From NCBI GenBank assembly GCA_035772405.1, contig JAYKKM010000506.1:599001-663000 (forward strand): 64,000 bases of DNA. The letters are read 5' to 3'. Shown one piece after another: positions 22,449 through 32,421 of the stretch (its first letter is position 1; each line of letters begins with the position of its first letter). Below the pieces are notes generated by a model. That model was not told the DNA's origin and ran no database searches. It worked only from the letters and a program-made list of their open reading frames with translations. This DNA is from Chrysogorgia sp. JL179-B06. Taxonomy: Eukaryota > Cnidaria > Anthozoa > Scleralcyonacea > Chrysogorgiidae. The translations under genes and the position numbers were made by a program.

Positions 22449-23432
22449 ATGACAGACAAGCTAGAACGAATTCGAGCCACTCGCGGTGGCAACCGAGCAG
22501 TCGTAACAAGATTCATCAACGAAACGAAGGAACTTTTGAGCGGCGCGAAGGCTGCAGAAGACATCGACGAAGTTAAAGACCGTTTGAACACGCTGTACGA
22601 TCTCCTGGGTGAGAAACTGAAAGTTGTGAAGCAGTTCGACCAAGATGTGTTAGAGTTATGCGATATCAAGGATATTGAGGAAGAAATAGAAATATCGGAA
22701 GAAATTAATTCGCGAGTTCTCGACGTGCTGAAGGCAATCTCAAAATTTATAAGCAAAGCAGTGATCCATGACAAACCGCACGTACCGAAAATTGTAAACG
22801 AAACAGCCAAAGATGGTCAACCGCTTGCTCAAGCGAATGTAGCCACAGAGTCTGGCCTGCAGCAAGCTCAGGGTCTAAATACAAGTGGCATTTCTCCAAT
22901 TTATATTCCCGTCAACTCGGAAGGAGTTATTAACAACAACGAATCACCACTGACAACGACAAGGTCTCAAAACCAGGGCCAACCACACTTCAGTGCCAAA
23001 CTCCCGAAGCTGGTATTACCTAAATTTAAAGGCGATATAACGAGTTTTCGTCCTTTCTGGGACAGTTTTGAAAACGCCGTCCACAAGAATGCCCAGTTGT
23101 CACGCATCGACAAATTTAATTATTTGTATTCCTTACTCGAAGGGCCCGCTTTACTTGCCATCAAGGGCTTGCATTAACCGAAGAAAACTATCAAGCTTTG
23201 ATAGACATACTCAAGCAACGATTTGGAAATCCTCAACTAGTTATTTCAGCTCATATGGACGAACTATTGAAGCTTCCAGCATGTTCAGGAGATAAGTCAT
23301 CACAACTTCGCACTGTTTACGACAAGGTCAGTATCAACGTGAGGGGTCTCGAGGCGTTAGGAATAAATTCCGATCAATATGGCAGCTTGCTTATTCCTGT
23401 CATGTCAAAATTACCATCCGAGATAAGAATCC
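22449..23432 (+). pseudogene. BEL/Pao-type Gag, copy 1, frameshifted and truncated
   Basis: The first frame (22449-23174) starts MTDKLERIRATRGGNR, has a charged helical N-terminus, a Gln/Asn-rich linker, and the DUF1759 start LPKLVLPKFKGDITSFRPFW, then FNYLYSLLEGPAL. A one-base loss near 23172 closes the frame. Gag continues in the next frame from about 23180 (NYQALIDILKQRFGNPQ ... SKLPSEIRI) up to the inverted 30-bp block and a minisatellite. No protease, RT or integrase follows. This is the gag layout of BEL/Pao LTR retrotransposons; it is a dead remnant. Confidence 0.8.
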
Positions 23433-23462
23433 ATACTTCGCTGGCGGTCTTTCTGGCAATCT
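23433..23462. other. Exact 30-bp inversion relative to gag copy 2
   Basis: These 30 bases are the exact reverse complement of 24874-24903, while the flanks on both sides are in the same orientation in both copies. The left flank AGAATCC and right flank GGATTCT are inverted repeats of each other. Copy 2 reads QIARKTASEVWD, which fits BEL/Pao Gag, so copy 1 is the inverted state. The inversion keeps the frame open. Confidence 0.92.
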
Positions 23463-23463
23463 G

Positions 23464-23672
23464 GGATTCTGCGCATATCGATTTTATTCTGCGCATGCGC
23501 AGATCGATTTTGTTCTGCGCATGCGTACATCGATTTTATTCTGCGCATGCGCAGATCGATTTTGTTCTGCGCATGCGCAGATCGATTTTGTTCTGCGTAT
23601 GCGCAGTTCGATTTTTTCTGCGCATGCGTAGATCGAATTTTTTCTGCGCATGCGCAGATCGATTTTTTTCAG
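23464..23672. repeat. Palindromic minisatellite (TTCTGCGCATGCGCAGATCGATTTTG)
   Basis: The unit of about 26 bp contains the 12-bp palindrome TGCGCATGCGCA and ATCGAT. About eight copies with single-base variants follow gag copy 1 directly. The same repeat follows gag copy 2 at 24904-25056, and one unit lies inverted near 25270-25305. Confidence 0.9.
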
Positions 23673-23689
23673 AAAATTTTTGATTATTG

Positions 23690-24215
23690 ATTATTGATTA
23701 TTTTGATTATTGTAGTAGCTTATGGGGAAATTTCGGGGCTCATTTAAGAAATAAAATTCAGAAATTACAAAATCGGGCAGCTAGAATTATCACTTGTTCT
23801 GGTTATGAGGTCAGGTCAGCTGACATTTTGTCTTTTTTGGGTTGGCATGATCTCGATACCAGACGAAAATACCATGCATCTAATCTAATGTATAAAATTA
23901 ACTTTTTGTTCCAGTAAACAAAACGCACGAACATAATTTACGTTCCTCTGATATAAACCTTAAAATCCCTCAGCCTCGCACTGACTATTTAAAACGTAGC
24001 CTAACATATAGGGGTGCCCTTTTATGGAACAGTCTGCCATCATGCGTAAGAAAACTTGACAATCTCAAGAAATTTACAGCAAATATTTGCAATTATAGTT
24101 TTTAACAAAGTGTAACTATTATGTAATGTATGTCTGACTTTTTATTTATATGTATATTTATTTTTGTCTATATATTTATTGTACGGCTTTTATGAAAAAC
24201 AATTGTAAATATTAA
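23690..24215 (+). pseudogene. Duplicate of the LINE c 3' part
   Basis: Almost identical to 20425-20975 ([15 protein letters not shown] ... LLWNSLPSC and the ACGG end), but with a 31-bp deletion near 23900 that breaks the frame. The end is fused inside the 3' motif to gag sequence through a shared attgtaaa word, with a small triplicated aaattgtaaatattaaacga unit. No TSD is seen, so this is a rearrangement rather than a retrotransposition. Confidence 0.87.
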
Positions 24216-24903
24216 ACGAAAATTGTAAATATTAAACGAAAATTGTAAACGAAACAGCCAAAGATGGTCAACCGCTTGCTCAAGCGAATGTAGCCACAGA
24301 GTCTGGCCTGCAGCAAGCTCAGGGTCTAAATACAAGTGGCATTTCTCAAATTTATATTCCCGTCAACTCGGAAGGAGTTATTAACAACAACGAATCACCA
24401 CTGACAACGACAAGGTCTCAAAACCAGGGCCAACCACACTTCAGTGCCAAACTCCCGAAGCTGGTATTACCTAAATTTAAAGGCGATATAACGAGTTTTC
24501 GTCGATCCTTTCTGGGACAGTTTTGAAAACGCCGTCCACAAGAATGCCCAGTTGTCACGCATCGACAAATTTAATTATTTGTATTCCTTACTCGAAGGGC
24601 CCGCTTTACTTGCCATCAAGGGCTTGCATTAACCGAAGAAAACTATCAAGCTTTGATAGACATACTCAAGCAACGATTTGGAAATCCTCAACTAGTTATT
24701 TCAGCTCATATGGACGAACTATTGAAGCTGAGATAAGTCATCACAACTTTGCACTGTTTACGACAAGGTCAGTATCAACGTGAGGGGTCTCGAGGCGTTA
24801 GGAATAAATTCCGATCAATATGGCAGCTTGCTTATTCCTGTCATGTCAAAATTACCATCCGAGATAAGAATCCAGATTGCCAGAAAGACCGCCAGCGAAG
24901 TAT
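24216..24903 (+). pseudogene. BEL/Pao-type Gag, copy 2 (partial)
   Basis: Repeats 22789-23432 nearly exactly, including the same one-base loss after AIKGL, plus private lesions: a 4-bp gatc insertion near 24505 and a deletion of about 18 bp near 24729. The last 30 bases are in the original coding orientation (QIARKTASEVWD). The shared lesion shows the copy was made after gag had died. Confidence 0.82.
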
Positions 24904-25330
24904 GGGATTCTGCGCATATCGATTTTTTTCTGCGCATGCGCACTTCGATTTTATTCTGCGCATGCGCAGATCGATTTTGTTCTGCGCATGCGCAGATCGA
25001 TTTTGTTCTGCGCATGCGCAGATCGATTTTGTTCTGCGCATGCGCAGATCGATTTTAAAAAATTTTTTTTTTTTAAATAAATTTTTCATTTTTATAGAAA
25101 ATTTTTTTTTTTAAATTTTTTTCAGCAAAAATCGATCTGTACATGCCATAATATACACGAAGCCAAGATACATGTATCAGTTTGAACGGATGTAGGTTCT
25201 GTTAGTTAAATCCTTTTAAATGCTTGATTTTTTCTGAAAAGAAATTTTTTTTTTTTAAAAATTTTTTTCTGAAACAAAATCGATCTGCGCATGCGCAGAA
25301 AAAAATTCATTTTTATATATATTCAGCAAA
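24904..25330. repeat. Palindromic minisatellite and T/A-rich spacer
   Basis: About six units of the TGCGCATGCGCA minisatellite (24904-25056), then poly-T/poly-A-rich sequence, then one inverted unit (aaaatcgatctgcgcatgcg) near 25272-25300. No gene. Confidence 0.85.
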
Positions 25331-25550
25331 ATGATAGTTACATGTATAGTAGGAAGTGTAGAAAGTACAAAATAATCTTGGTTCTACAGTATAATGGTAT
25401 TTACATGTAGACAATGTATAATTAAGTTCAAAATAATCTTGGTCCAGCAGTAAAATAATAGTTAAGAACAATCATCAGGTAAAAATCATCTTGGTTCTGC
25501 AGCAAAATGGCAATTAGGAAGGATAATCAGTTCAAAATCATCTACATGTA
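25322..25550 (+). repeat. Degenerate tandem repeat, about 60-bp unit
   Basis: Four imperfect units each carry agcaaaat(g/a)-atagtta...gtacaaaataatcttggttc-type words. No ORF. Downstream to 25880 nothing is recognised except a short minus-strand frame resembling a LINE end (TRIWNALVNDLQ, 25691-25830). Confidence 0.6.
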
Positions 25551-25879
25551 TAGAACTAAATATTAAAATTGAAAAATATGGACTAAGGAGTTCGAATTAG
25601 TAACAGCAAGTTAATGATCTTGACACGTTACGAGCAACATTACACGAAGGACAGATTGTTTTCCATGAGCGAGGGTCTTCAGGGTCATAATTAGATACAA
25701 GTCCATGCATTATTGTAGTATCTAATCAAAATCGATTTAAAAAAAACAAGTTCGCAAGAAAATGAGAACTGAAGATCATTGACCAGGGCATTCCAGATTC
25801 GAGTCGTTCTATTAAAAAAGGATCTTTGAAACGTTGACCAGAAAACTGACCAGAGAACTGACCAAATTGACCAGAGAAC

Positions 25880-26175
25880 GCCCCAAAGTTCCTTTCCTGC
25901 AGTGCTACGCTTTTCTACGAATGTTTTACGTTTGTACGGCAGCTTCGCGCGCGTAAATGCACATTTGTTCAACAAATGGCCGGGGTGGGGCCGAAGAGAA
26001 AATGGTTGGGTAACTGAAGACCTAAATGGTTGATTCAGATTATTATCTCCCTATACACAGCAGGAATCCAAGGAAAACAAGCAGAGGAATACAATAACAA
26101 AAGCTAATGTGCAATGATGACTAAGGAGAACTGATGATGAGATTTCAATTTTAAATGATGAACTCTTAATTTCTT
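25880..26175 (+). repeat. Dispersed repeats beyond the 3' end of gene Y
   Basis: 25890-25980 is a piece of the signal-exon-associated repeat (gcttcgcgcgcgtaaatgca). 25985-26170 joins the gtggggccgaagagaaaat block to a reverse copy of 985-1110. No ORF. Confidence 0.65.
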
Positions 26176-26295
26176 TATGTAAATAATCATAAAAATCTTG
26201 CAACTCAACCCTCCCAGGATTGACGCCCATGTACAAGCTCGTTTCACAAGCTCGTTTTATAATACGACAAGACATCGTTGCAATGCCCAATTTAC

Positions 26296-26301
26296 TTTAT
26301 T
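26296..26301 (-). terminator. Poly(A) signal AATAAA of gene Y
   Basis: AATAAA on the minus strand, about 135 nt after the stop codon at 26436, in a setting of ttttaataaagtaaatt. Confidence 0.6.
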
Positions 26302-26435
26302 AAAACCCAATCTAATCTACTTTAGTTCAAACCACGTCAACGTTTACAATGTTACTCTAATCGCTTACTCTAAAATGCTTAAATCAAGTCGTCGTCTAGT
26401 TTCCTGATGTCATATTGATCGTAGCGAAGTTCAGT

Positions 26436-26441
26436 TTACAC
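26436..26441 (-). CDS. Gene Y terminal exon (Val-stop)
   Basis: A polypyrimidine acceptor tctatctttcag precedes GTG TAA. Joined in phase 0 to the exon ending at 26895 it gives YVYELV-stop, matching the usual Val-rich end of this C-terminal domain. Two coding codons make it inherently uncertain, but phase, acceptor and downstream poly(A) signal agree. Confidence 0.55.
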   Translation of the reverse strand: M

Positions 26442-26894
26442 CTGAAAGATAGAACATGAAGAGATTAATGTTACTAAAGTTAATTATAATGTTATAAAGT
26501 TACTTTATATTGGTTGGTTGGTTGGTTGGTTGAATTCCAATTAGTTGATGTGTTATATAAAGATCGGTTAAGACATCTAAGAAACTCGTCTATATACCTT
26601 CATAGGTATAGTGTTGTAGGTTTTATATGTGATAAAGATTCGTCCTGATTTACATAAACTTTATCTTTGATTTTCTCGGCTTATACAACATTGATTTTCA
26701 AAATTACCACGCCAATGAACAATAAACCGTTTAATAAACTCGCAGCTCGTTTTTTATCAGATCTACATAAGTCAGACTATACGCACTGCTGCTCGTTTAT
26801 TAAGCAGTACTTCATAATATTTTTAAGGGTAATCTATTTAATTATATAAATATTAAGTTAGCTCTAAACATACATGTACCATGTGTTAACTCAC

Positions 26895-27111
26895 CAATTC
26901 GTAGACATACCCATGCCAATTAACTCCCACACAAACAGGTGTTTTGTAAGGGTCAGCGTCTTTGCACTCGGTGTAGTCAGGTCTTTTACTCCAACACCGT
27001 GTGGGCGCTTTGTTCTGGTTGGCAAGTTTAATTTTGTTGTATCCCCAACATTCACCATAAAACTCGATGCAGAAGTATTTAAAACCGGCGGCTTTAGCTG
27101 CTTCAGCACAA
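26895..27111 (-). CDS. Gene Y exon: Cys-rich C-terminal domain, second half
   Basis: Acceptor tttcttttggcag, donor GTGAGT. It encodes CAEAAKAAGFKYFCIEFYG, then ECWGYNKIKL, a Cys-rich middle (PTRCWSKRPDYTECKD) and VCVGVNWHGYVYEL. This is the GYxYFGxQFYGECW-type module I know from cnidarian vWA/EGF proteins. Its first base completes the Asp codon begun in exon 28361-28499 (NVNC-D-CAEA). 217 nt, ends in phase 0. Its molecular function is not known. Confidence 0.82.
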
Positions 27112-27480
27112 CTGCCAAAAGAAAAATAAGTTTTACAATTTTACTTAACATATATACATCATTATATTCATTATTATAAGGGAGTAGAGTCTTCGTAAAC
27201 ATATTTGAAAGTTTTGAAAGGATGTAGTCAAGTCATGCTCTCAAACGACCACTGGCGGTATGTCAGAATGCAGGAAATGCCATATCAGAGACACAAATTT
27301 CCGGGGGAGCATACCCCGGTCGCCCGAGTTGCCCCTCCTAAAAATCATACCTGGATCCGCCAGTGCAAACGACTAAGATATCGAAACACAACCGCAATAT
27401 ATATTGTTATACATAGCCCTATCTACTTTATTGAATTCCAAACCGTGAACATTTACAATGTTACCAATTATTATATGTGT

Positions 27481-28080
27481 GAAGTTGATCGTCCAGGTTG
27501 TTGTACTCCAGAGAAAGACTGTTGTTGGTGACTGACGTTTCGACGGCCTCAGCAGCGGTCATCTTCAGAGTCAAGTAAAGCGTGTTTGTCAGGTTTGGCT
27601 ATATATATACGTCTGATTCATTGCGTCAGTTTGTTTGTCATAATTAGTGTGAGCGGGTGTTGCGTCATGCGTTAATAGTGGTCCAATATTGTTCCTCGTC
27701 GGTTGTTTGTGTCATAATCAATGAGAGTGGGTGTTGCGTCATGTGTTAAGCGTGGGTGTATTGTTTGTCGGTAGGTCTATTGTTCGTTGGTGTGTGCGGA
27801 GAAGTCTTTTGTATGGTGTTGGTAATTGTTGTGATCTGTTAAGTGGTTTATGTTCCAAGTTGGTATACCAAGGAACAATATTGGAACACGCTTAACGCAT
27901 GACGCAACACCCACTCACACTAATTATGACACAAACAAACTATGACGTAATGAACCAGACGTCTGATAAACACGCTTTACTTGACCCTGAAGATGACCGC
28001 CGCTGAGGCCGTCGAAACGTCAGTCACCAACAATAGTCTTTATCAAGACTACAACAACCTGGACGATCAACTTCACACAT
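27481..28080. mobile_element. Foldback element with inverted Penelope-like hammerhead cores
   Basis: Two arms of about 220 bp, 27481-27700 and 27860-28080, are reverse complements. Both contain CTGAAGATGACC, then a hairpin, then GTCGAAACGTCAG (minus 27534-27568, plus 27987-28022). This matches the CUGANGA/GAAA hammerhead core with a 7-bp stem II carrying one mismatch. It looks like two Penelope pseudo-LTR ends in inverted orientation. It sits in the gene Y intron between the two C-terminal-domain exons. Confidence 0.7.
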
Positions 28081-28360
28081 CTATAATGATACTCCTAGGT
28101 TCAAACCATTTACTTTGCCACCAATTATAAAATGAAATTTTCAGAATTTGTGCTCGGAGACTGCTTCATTTTTGAACTCAAAGTTAATGTCAACAATAGG
28201 CGCGCGGTTAAAACAGCCATATGTGAGCAGTGTGGCCAACTATGGTTAGGTTTCGATTTAATACACGTGATAAAATTTCTACGTCACAAAACATCATAAA
28301 TCGAGATTTCGTTGACTATAGGTCTGGGCACGAGTGTTAAGATTAGTGTGTTTTATTTAC

Positions 28361-28499
28361 TCGCAGTTAACGTTTTCGATAAAGTGGTCCCAGCCATCGC
28401 CCCAGTCAATGTTGTCTCGCTGACTAAATAGCAACCTCTCACGTTGGGCAATCGGTGGGGTTTCGAAGCATCCTCTTTTCTTTATATCAATTGCGCACC
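28361..28499 (-). CDS. Gene Y exon: Cys-rich C-terminal domain, first half
   Basis: Acceptor ttcactttatttcag. It encodes CAIDIKKRGCFETPP, then QRERLLFSQRDNIDWGDGWD, then HFIENVNC. The donor GTAAAT lies at the end (GCGA|GTAAAT); read through, the same bases give a stop (GAG TAA), so intron retention would end the protein here. 139 nt, starts and ends with two bases of split codons, and joins EGF exon 30116 and exon 27111 in phase. Confidence 0.78.
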
Positions 28500-28573
28500 C
28501 TGAAATAAAGTGAAAGATATATCCATGCAGATTAGAAAGATATCCATACAAATAACTGTTTCTTATTCCCCCA

Positions 28574-28640
28574 GAAGGATTCTGCTCTGCTCTGCTCTGC
28601 TCTGCTCTGCTCTGCTCTGCTCTGCTCTACTCTACTCTAC
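28574..28640. repeat. (CTCTG)n microsatellite
   Basis: About ten ctctg units passing into ctcta units, inside a gene Y intron. The following 28641-29390 holds no recognised feature. Confidence 0.9.
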
Positions 28641-29394
28641 TCAACGAGTGTTCGGGTTATAACTGGTGACAGTTATTACTCATTGGCAACAGAAACTTTA
28701 TCTAAATTGGGATGGGAAACGATTCAGCGTAGAAGGGATGAACAATTACTCTTCTCCTTAGTCAATAAAAATATTGGTAGAGATAAAAATATTGATAAAA
28801 ATCTCAGCGACTTTTTCAGGTTATCTATAATCGGGACTGTTACGATTTGAGGAGTAACAACAATACTATAATGCTCCCCAAGAGCCAAGCCTAACATTAG
28901 TGCGATGAAACGAACTTTCGGGTATTTCAACTAGCCATATCTTCTTAACTAAATTGAAAGGAATGCTGAAACTTTGGAAATAAACTAAAGTCAGTAAGAT
29001 CTTTCATATGAACTACATTTGTATTTTGGCTGAACTATCCCTTTAATTTCTGATTTAGCCAATTGTCAAAATTTAAATCGTTGATGGAGAGCTTGTGGTA
29101 TATGGTTTATAATATCACGTTAGCGAGTTTTCCCTTTGTCTTAACGGGTTGATTTAATCACTAATACACCCCGATTGAAGTTGTATTAGAACTAATACGA
29201 CCGCGGCAACCGTGACGACAGGTAGTATTACACTAATACGACCTAAGGTAGGATGAACCCCAGTAGAATTATCAAATCACACACGAAACATTGCAGTATT
29301 ACATCATTTTTATTAACCCAACGAAAACACAAATATAAAACGTCCTGCCATCTCGAAGTATGCAAAGACTGCCGCACCCTTTCGGGAAAACTAT

Positions 29395-29565
29395 TAAACT
29401 AAAATAGGCGTATTAGCTTTATAGAAAGCTATAAAGCTAAATATATTATTATAAAAAAAAAATAGGCGTATTAGCTATTAAACCGCGCCCACTCGATTCG
29501 GGTCATTTAGTAAAATTGATCCTCATCGAGCGGGCGGTTTAATAGCTAATACGCCTCATTTCATG
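29395..29565. repeat. Foldback: nested gcgtattagct hairpins
   Basis: ggcgtattagctattaaacc (29463) pairs with ggtttaatagctaatacgcc (29534) across a loop of about 50 bp. A second gcgtattagctttatag / ctataaagctaa hairpin lies just before. No ORF. Confidence 0.8.
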
Positions 29566-29944
29566 ATATTACTTATAATTATTATATGGCACAAGCTACT
29601 TCCGGTGAAATTGCGTGCTCTGATTGGCTGAGACACGTCACGTGCCGGTCCGTTATTTCCCGATAATGGACGGTCCGGATTACGGATTTTTTCAGCCATT
29701 TTGTTTACAAAGGAACAAACCGAACAACGAGAGGAAACTTTGAAAAGCAGCAAAAATTGAACGAATTTAGTAAATTAAGCACTACTGTAAATCATGTGCG
29801 AGTCGGATGATGAACAATCTAAAAGAGTCTTACTATCATGAAAGCAATAGAAGAACAAGAACAAGATTGAAAATGACGATTCTGTCACTCAAAACATATG
29901 TAAAGTATGTTGTTTAAAAAAGCCATGCCATATAATAAACCTCA

Positions 29945-30105
29945 AGTGTTAACCTCGACCGCTTGGTCATTAATTACGGGGAAATATCAGACCTCGGTCT
30001 TTTATGTACGAACCTCGCCCTACGGGCTCGGTCCGTATACTGTCAAGGTCTCGGTCTGATATGATCGTAATGACCGCGCTCTCGGTTAATGAAACAGTGT
30101 TAACA
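29945..30105. repeat. Imperfect foldback related to 6419-6551
   Basis: gtgttaacctcgaccgcttggtcatta pairs with taatgaccgcgctctcggttaa...gtgttaac, with inner cctcggtct/agaccga... arms. A fragment (taatgaccgcgctctcggtt) recurs at 35543. It ends just downstream of the EGF 3 donor. Confidence 0.65.
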
Positions 30106-30115
30106 GTTGACTTAC

Positions 30116-30229
30116 ACTTTTTGACTTCGCAGTTATTTCCTTCATAATTACTTAGACAGGTACACGCGTGCGAGATTCCTTGTGATCTGCAGGTTCCTCC
30201 GTTTTGGCATGGCGAGTTGTCACAAGGAT
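30116..30229 (-). CDS. Gene Y exon: EGF-like domain 3
   Basis: Acceptor ccatacattaaag, donor GTAAGT. It encodes PCDNSPCQNGGTCRSQG, then SHACTCLSNYEGNNCEVKK, with all six EGF cysteines in C-x4-C-x5-C-x8-C-x1-C-x8-C order. 114 nt, phase 1 at both ends, so the exon is skippable without a frameshift. After a vWA b exon the split first codon would be GAT (Asp-Pro-Cys, the calcium-site Asp). After EGF 2 it becomes TAT (Tyr). Confidence 0.82.
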
Positions 30230-30299
30230 CTTTAATGTATGGGAGGAACATAGAACAAAGAACAAATACACAACATATGAGGCGAATGAATGACTGAAT

Positions 30300-30800
30300 G
30301 ACTGACTTTATTTAAAGTGCCCATAACCTCAAAATGTTTCATTGTCTTGTTTGGAAGAACTTTTAAAATGATAAAGTAACTTCTATTGAAGATTTTCGTT
30401 TCTTTGCTTTCTTTTTGAGATAAATCAGTTTGTTTGATATGCAAATGTATGGAATTTCGTCACACATGCATAATGACTTATTGGAGAAATGTGTATATCT
30501 CTTTCATTCTCGAACGAAATCCTTTAAAATCAAGAAGTTTGATGTTGTGGGAGAAACGCACACACGTGTTATTCACACTTTAGTGTATTTATTTGATGAA
30601 CACAAAGATATATAACATTCTCTGATAACTCATTCTGCATGTGTGACGAAATTCCAGATATTTGCATATAAAACAAACTGATATATCTCAAAAAGAAAGC
30701 GAAGAAGTGAAAATCTTCAAAAGAAGTTACTTTATCATTTTAAAAGTTCTTCCAAATAAGACAATAAAACATTTTGAGGTTAGGGGCACTTTAACTGTGG
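30300..30800. mobile_element. Foldback MITE with ~165-bp arms
   Basis: The arm 30315-30480 (taaagtgcccataacctcaaaatgtt ...) is matched in reverse complement at 30640-30795 (... aacattttgaggttaggggcac). The spacer of about 160 bp has no ORF beyond chance. Half copies of the same arm lie next to the vWA a exons at 34370-34460 and 45245-45350. Confidence 0.82.
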
Positions 30801-31100
30801 GGCGCCAGAGCCACGTGGGCCGTTTCCCCCGCTGCCCTTTGTTTACGGGGGCACGCAGGGGCAGCCGTGTGCGCTTTCGTATCATTACAATATATTTTAT
30901 ATCTGAATATATTTTATCACTCTAAGTTAAAATTTATACTGCGCTCAAATTCGATTAACCATTATCCTTAATTTAGAGCGATTTGTAAATTAAGGATAAT
31001 AGTTAATTTAAGGACGAGACCGGGTTGATGGCGGAAGGTCGGCAAAAATGGCCCTGTGATCGGCTGGTCACATGACACCCAGAATTTCTGGGTGTTTAGA
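30795..31100 (+). repeat. Dispersed repeat also found at the gene Y start site
   Basis: The ggggcacgcaggggcagccg ... cgtatcattacaatat ... aaaatttatactgc block (30830-30940) recurs at 50825-50945. It is followed by a small hairpin ttaaccattatccttaattt / aaattaaggataatagttaa (30955-31010). No gene. Confidence 0.65.
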
Positions 31101-31406
31101 TATGATAATTTTTGTGGTCTTTGTTCCATTGCCTTTGTCTACTTTGTTGACCTGAATAATTGAGAAATGTTCAATGCTCTTCAGCGTTGTTCATGTCAGT
31201 ATTCGTCGGCATAAAAGCAGCTAACAAGCTTAATAATCCACCATACATCCATGGTTATCTCTTACAAAAGGTATGAAGAAGCATATATCCAATTTAGCGA
31301 AAGCTATCGCTTCTAATTTGCTGTAAAATTTGAAGACAGCATTCAGATTTAGATGAATAAATTATACTCGGCTGAATTAATAGAGTTGTATGACAAGCCA
31401 ATCGCA

Positions 31407-31764
31407 TTAAAGAATGGACCAGCCCGATCCCAGGGCCATTTTCGCCGCCCTGGAGGTAAAATGCCCTGGGAACGAGGTTATGAACCAAGTGTTCACACTT
31501 GCGTGGCCAAGGTTTGGCGGCCTATATAATCTGGCTATTTTGTCTTTGTAAGTTCGATATTGCTCCCTCAGATGCTTGATCTTCGACTGGCATTGCTTCA
31601 CATTTCTGTTGAAGCCACAATCCACCATACCTGTCCTTTGGCAAGTTAATATCGAAGACAGTTTTATTTCGAACGCTGTGGTTTTCTAGCTGTTCTAGCA
31701 CCTTATGATCGTTCCAAAGCATAATCAGGAGTTTTGTCTCGTTGTCCGACCATATATTCGCCAT
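31407..31764 (-). pseudogene. Myb/SANT-like DNA-binding domain, frameshifted
   Basis: ATG at 31764 (minus) gives MANIWSDNETKLLIMLWNDH, with helix 1 of a Myb/SANT-like domain, up to NKTVFDI. In another frame from about 31640 the domain continues as CGFNRNVKQCQSKIKHLREQ then YRTYKDKI, the classic third helix. One frameshift near 31645, or a tiny unrecognised intron, separates the halves. Such domains occur in Harbinger-type transposon DNA-binding proteins and in genes derived from them. It lies in the gene Y intron between EGF 2 and EGF 3, on the same strand. Confidence 0.55.
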
Positions 31765-32197
31765 CGGATAACTAAATATCAGCTGAAAATAACGTCTTCG
31801 TGGTTCTGCAAACGTGCGAGTCGCGATATATTATAATTTTGCGTGTGTCGAATGTTTTTCCCTCCAAATCATCTGACCAGCTTTTATCGTGGGCGCGTAT
31901 TTCCATGGTAAAGCCCATGGTTGGTGTTTCATGTATGGTCACCAAACCCGTTCACACCAGATAAATTGAGGCCGAGGCCCGGGCTAGGCCTAGGCGAGCT
32001 ACCTTCGCTGGCCTAGATTTATCTAATATCTTTATATATAAGTTAAAATGACTACAAACATTAAAAACTACTATTATATTTATCAATTGCAAACACCAAC
32101 GGGCTATTTTTGTTGAAACCTTATTAAACCCAAATGTTACAAGTCGGTGCACTATCAATTGTATATACATACACTCAATACAAATTCGTAAACTTAC

Positions 32198-32311
32198 AAA
32201 TTTTGATTTCGCAGTTTATTCCTTCATAATCGATCGGACATTTACAAGAATACAAATATCCATTGACCACACACTGTCCGCCATTTTCACATGGTGTTTT
32301 AGCACAAGGAT
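32198..32311 (-). CDS. Gene Y exon: EGF-like domain 2
   Basis: Acceptor ttgattcttacttcag, donor GTAAGT. It encodes DPCAKTPCENGGQCVVNG, then YSCKCPIDYEGINCEIKI, with six cysteines. The Asp codon is split with the vWA b exon (G|AT). 114 nt, phase 1 at both ends. It is the intact counterpart of the EGF exon at 37843-37957. Confidence 0.85.
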
Positions 32312-32421
32312 CTGAAGTAAGAATCAAGAGGTTTGGTTGCACTGTTGGTCATATCTATAAGTACATTCTTAAGAAGTATTCTTTAGTTTCTAGGTTTTCA
32401 GATTTTTAAAGTTAGATTTTG

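Noticed and set aside
28357..28551. Stop codon and AATAAA at the end of exon 28361-28499 as the end of gene Y
   Set aside because: A GTAAAT donor one codon earlier joins in phase to the Cys-rich exon at 26895-27111 and completes the known domain; an alternative short end by intron retention remains possible.
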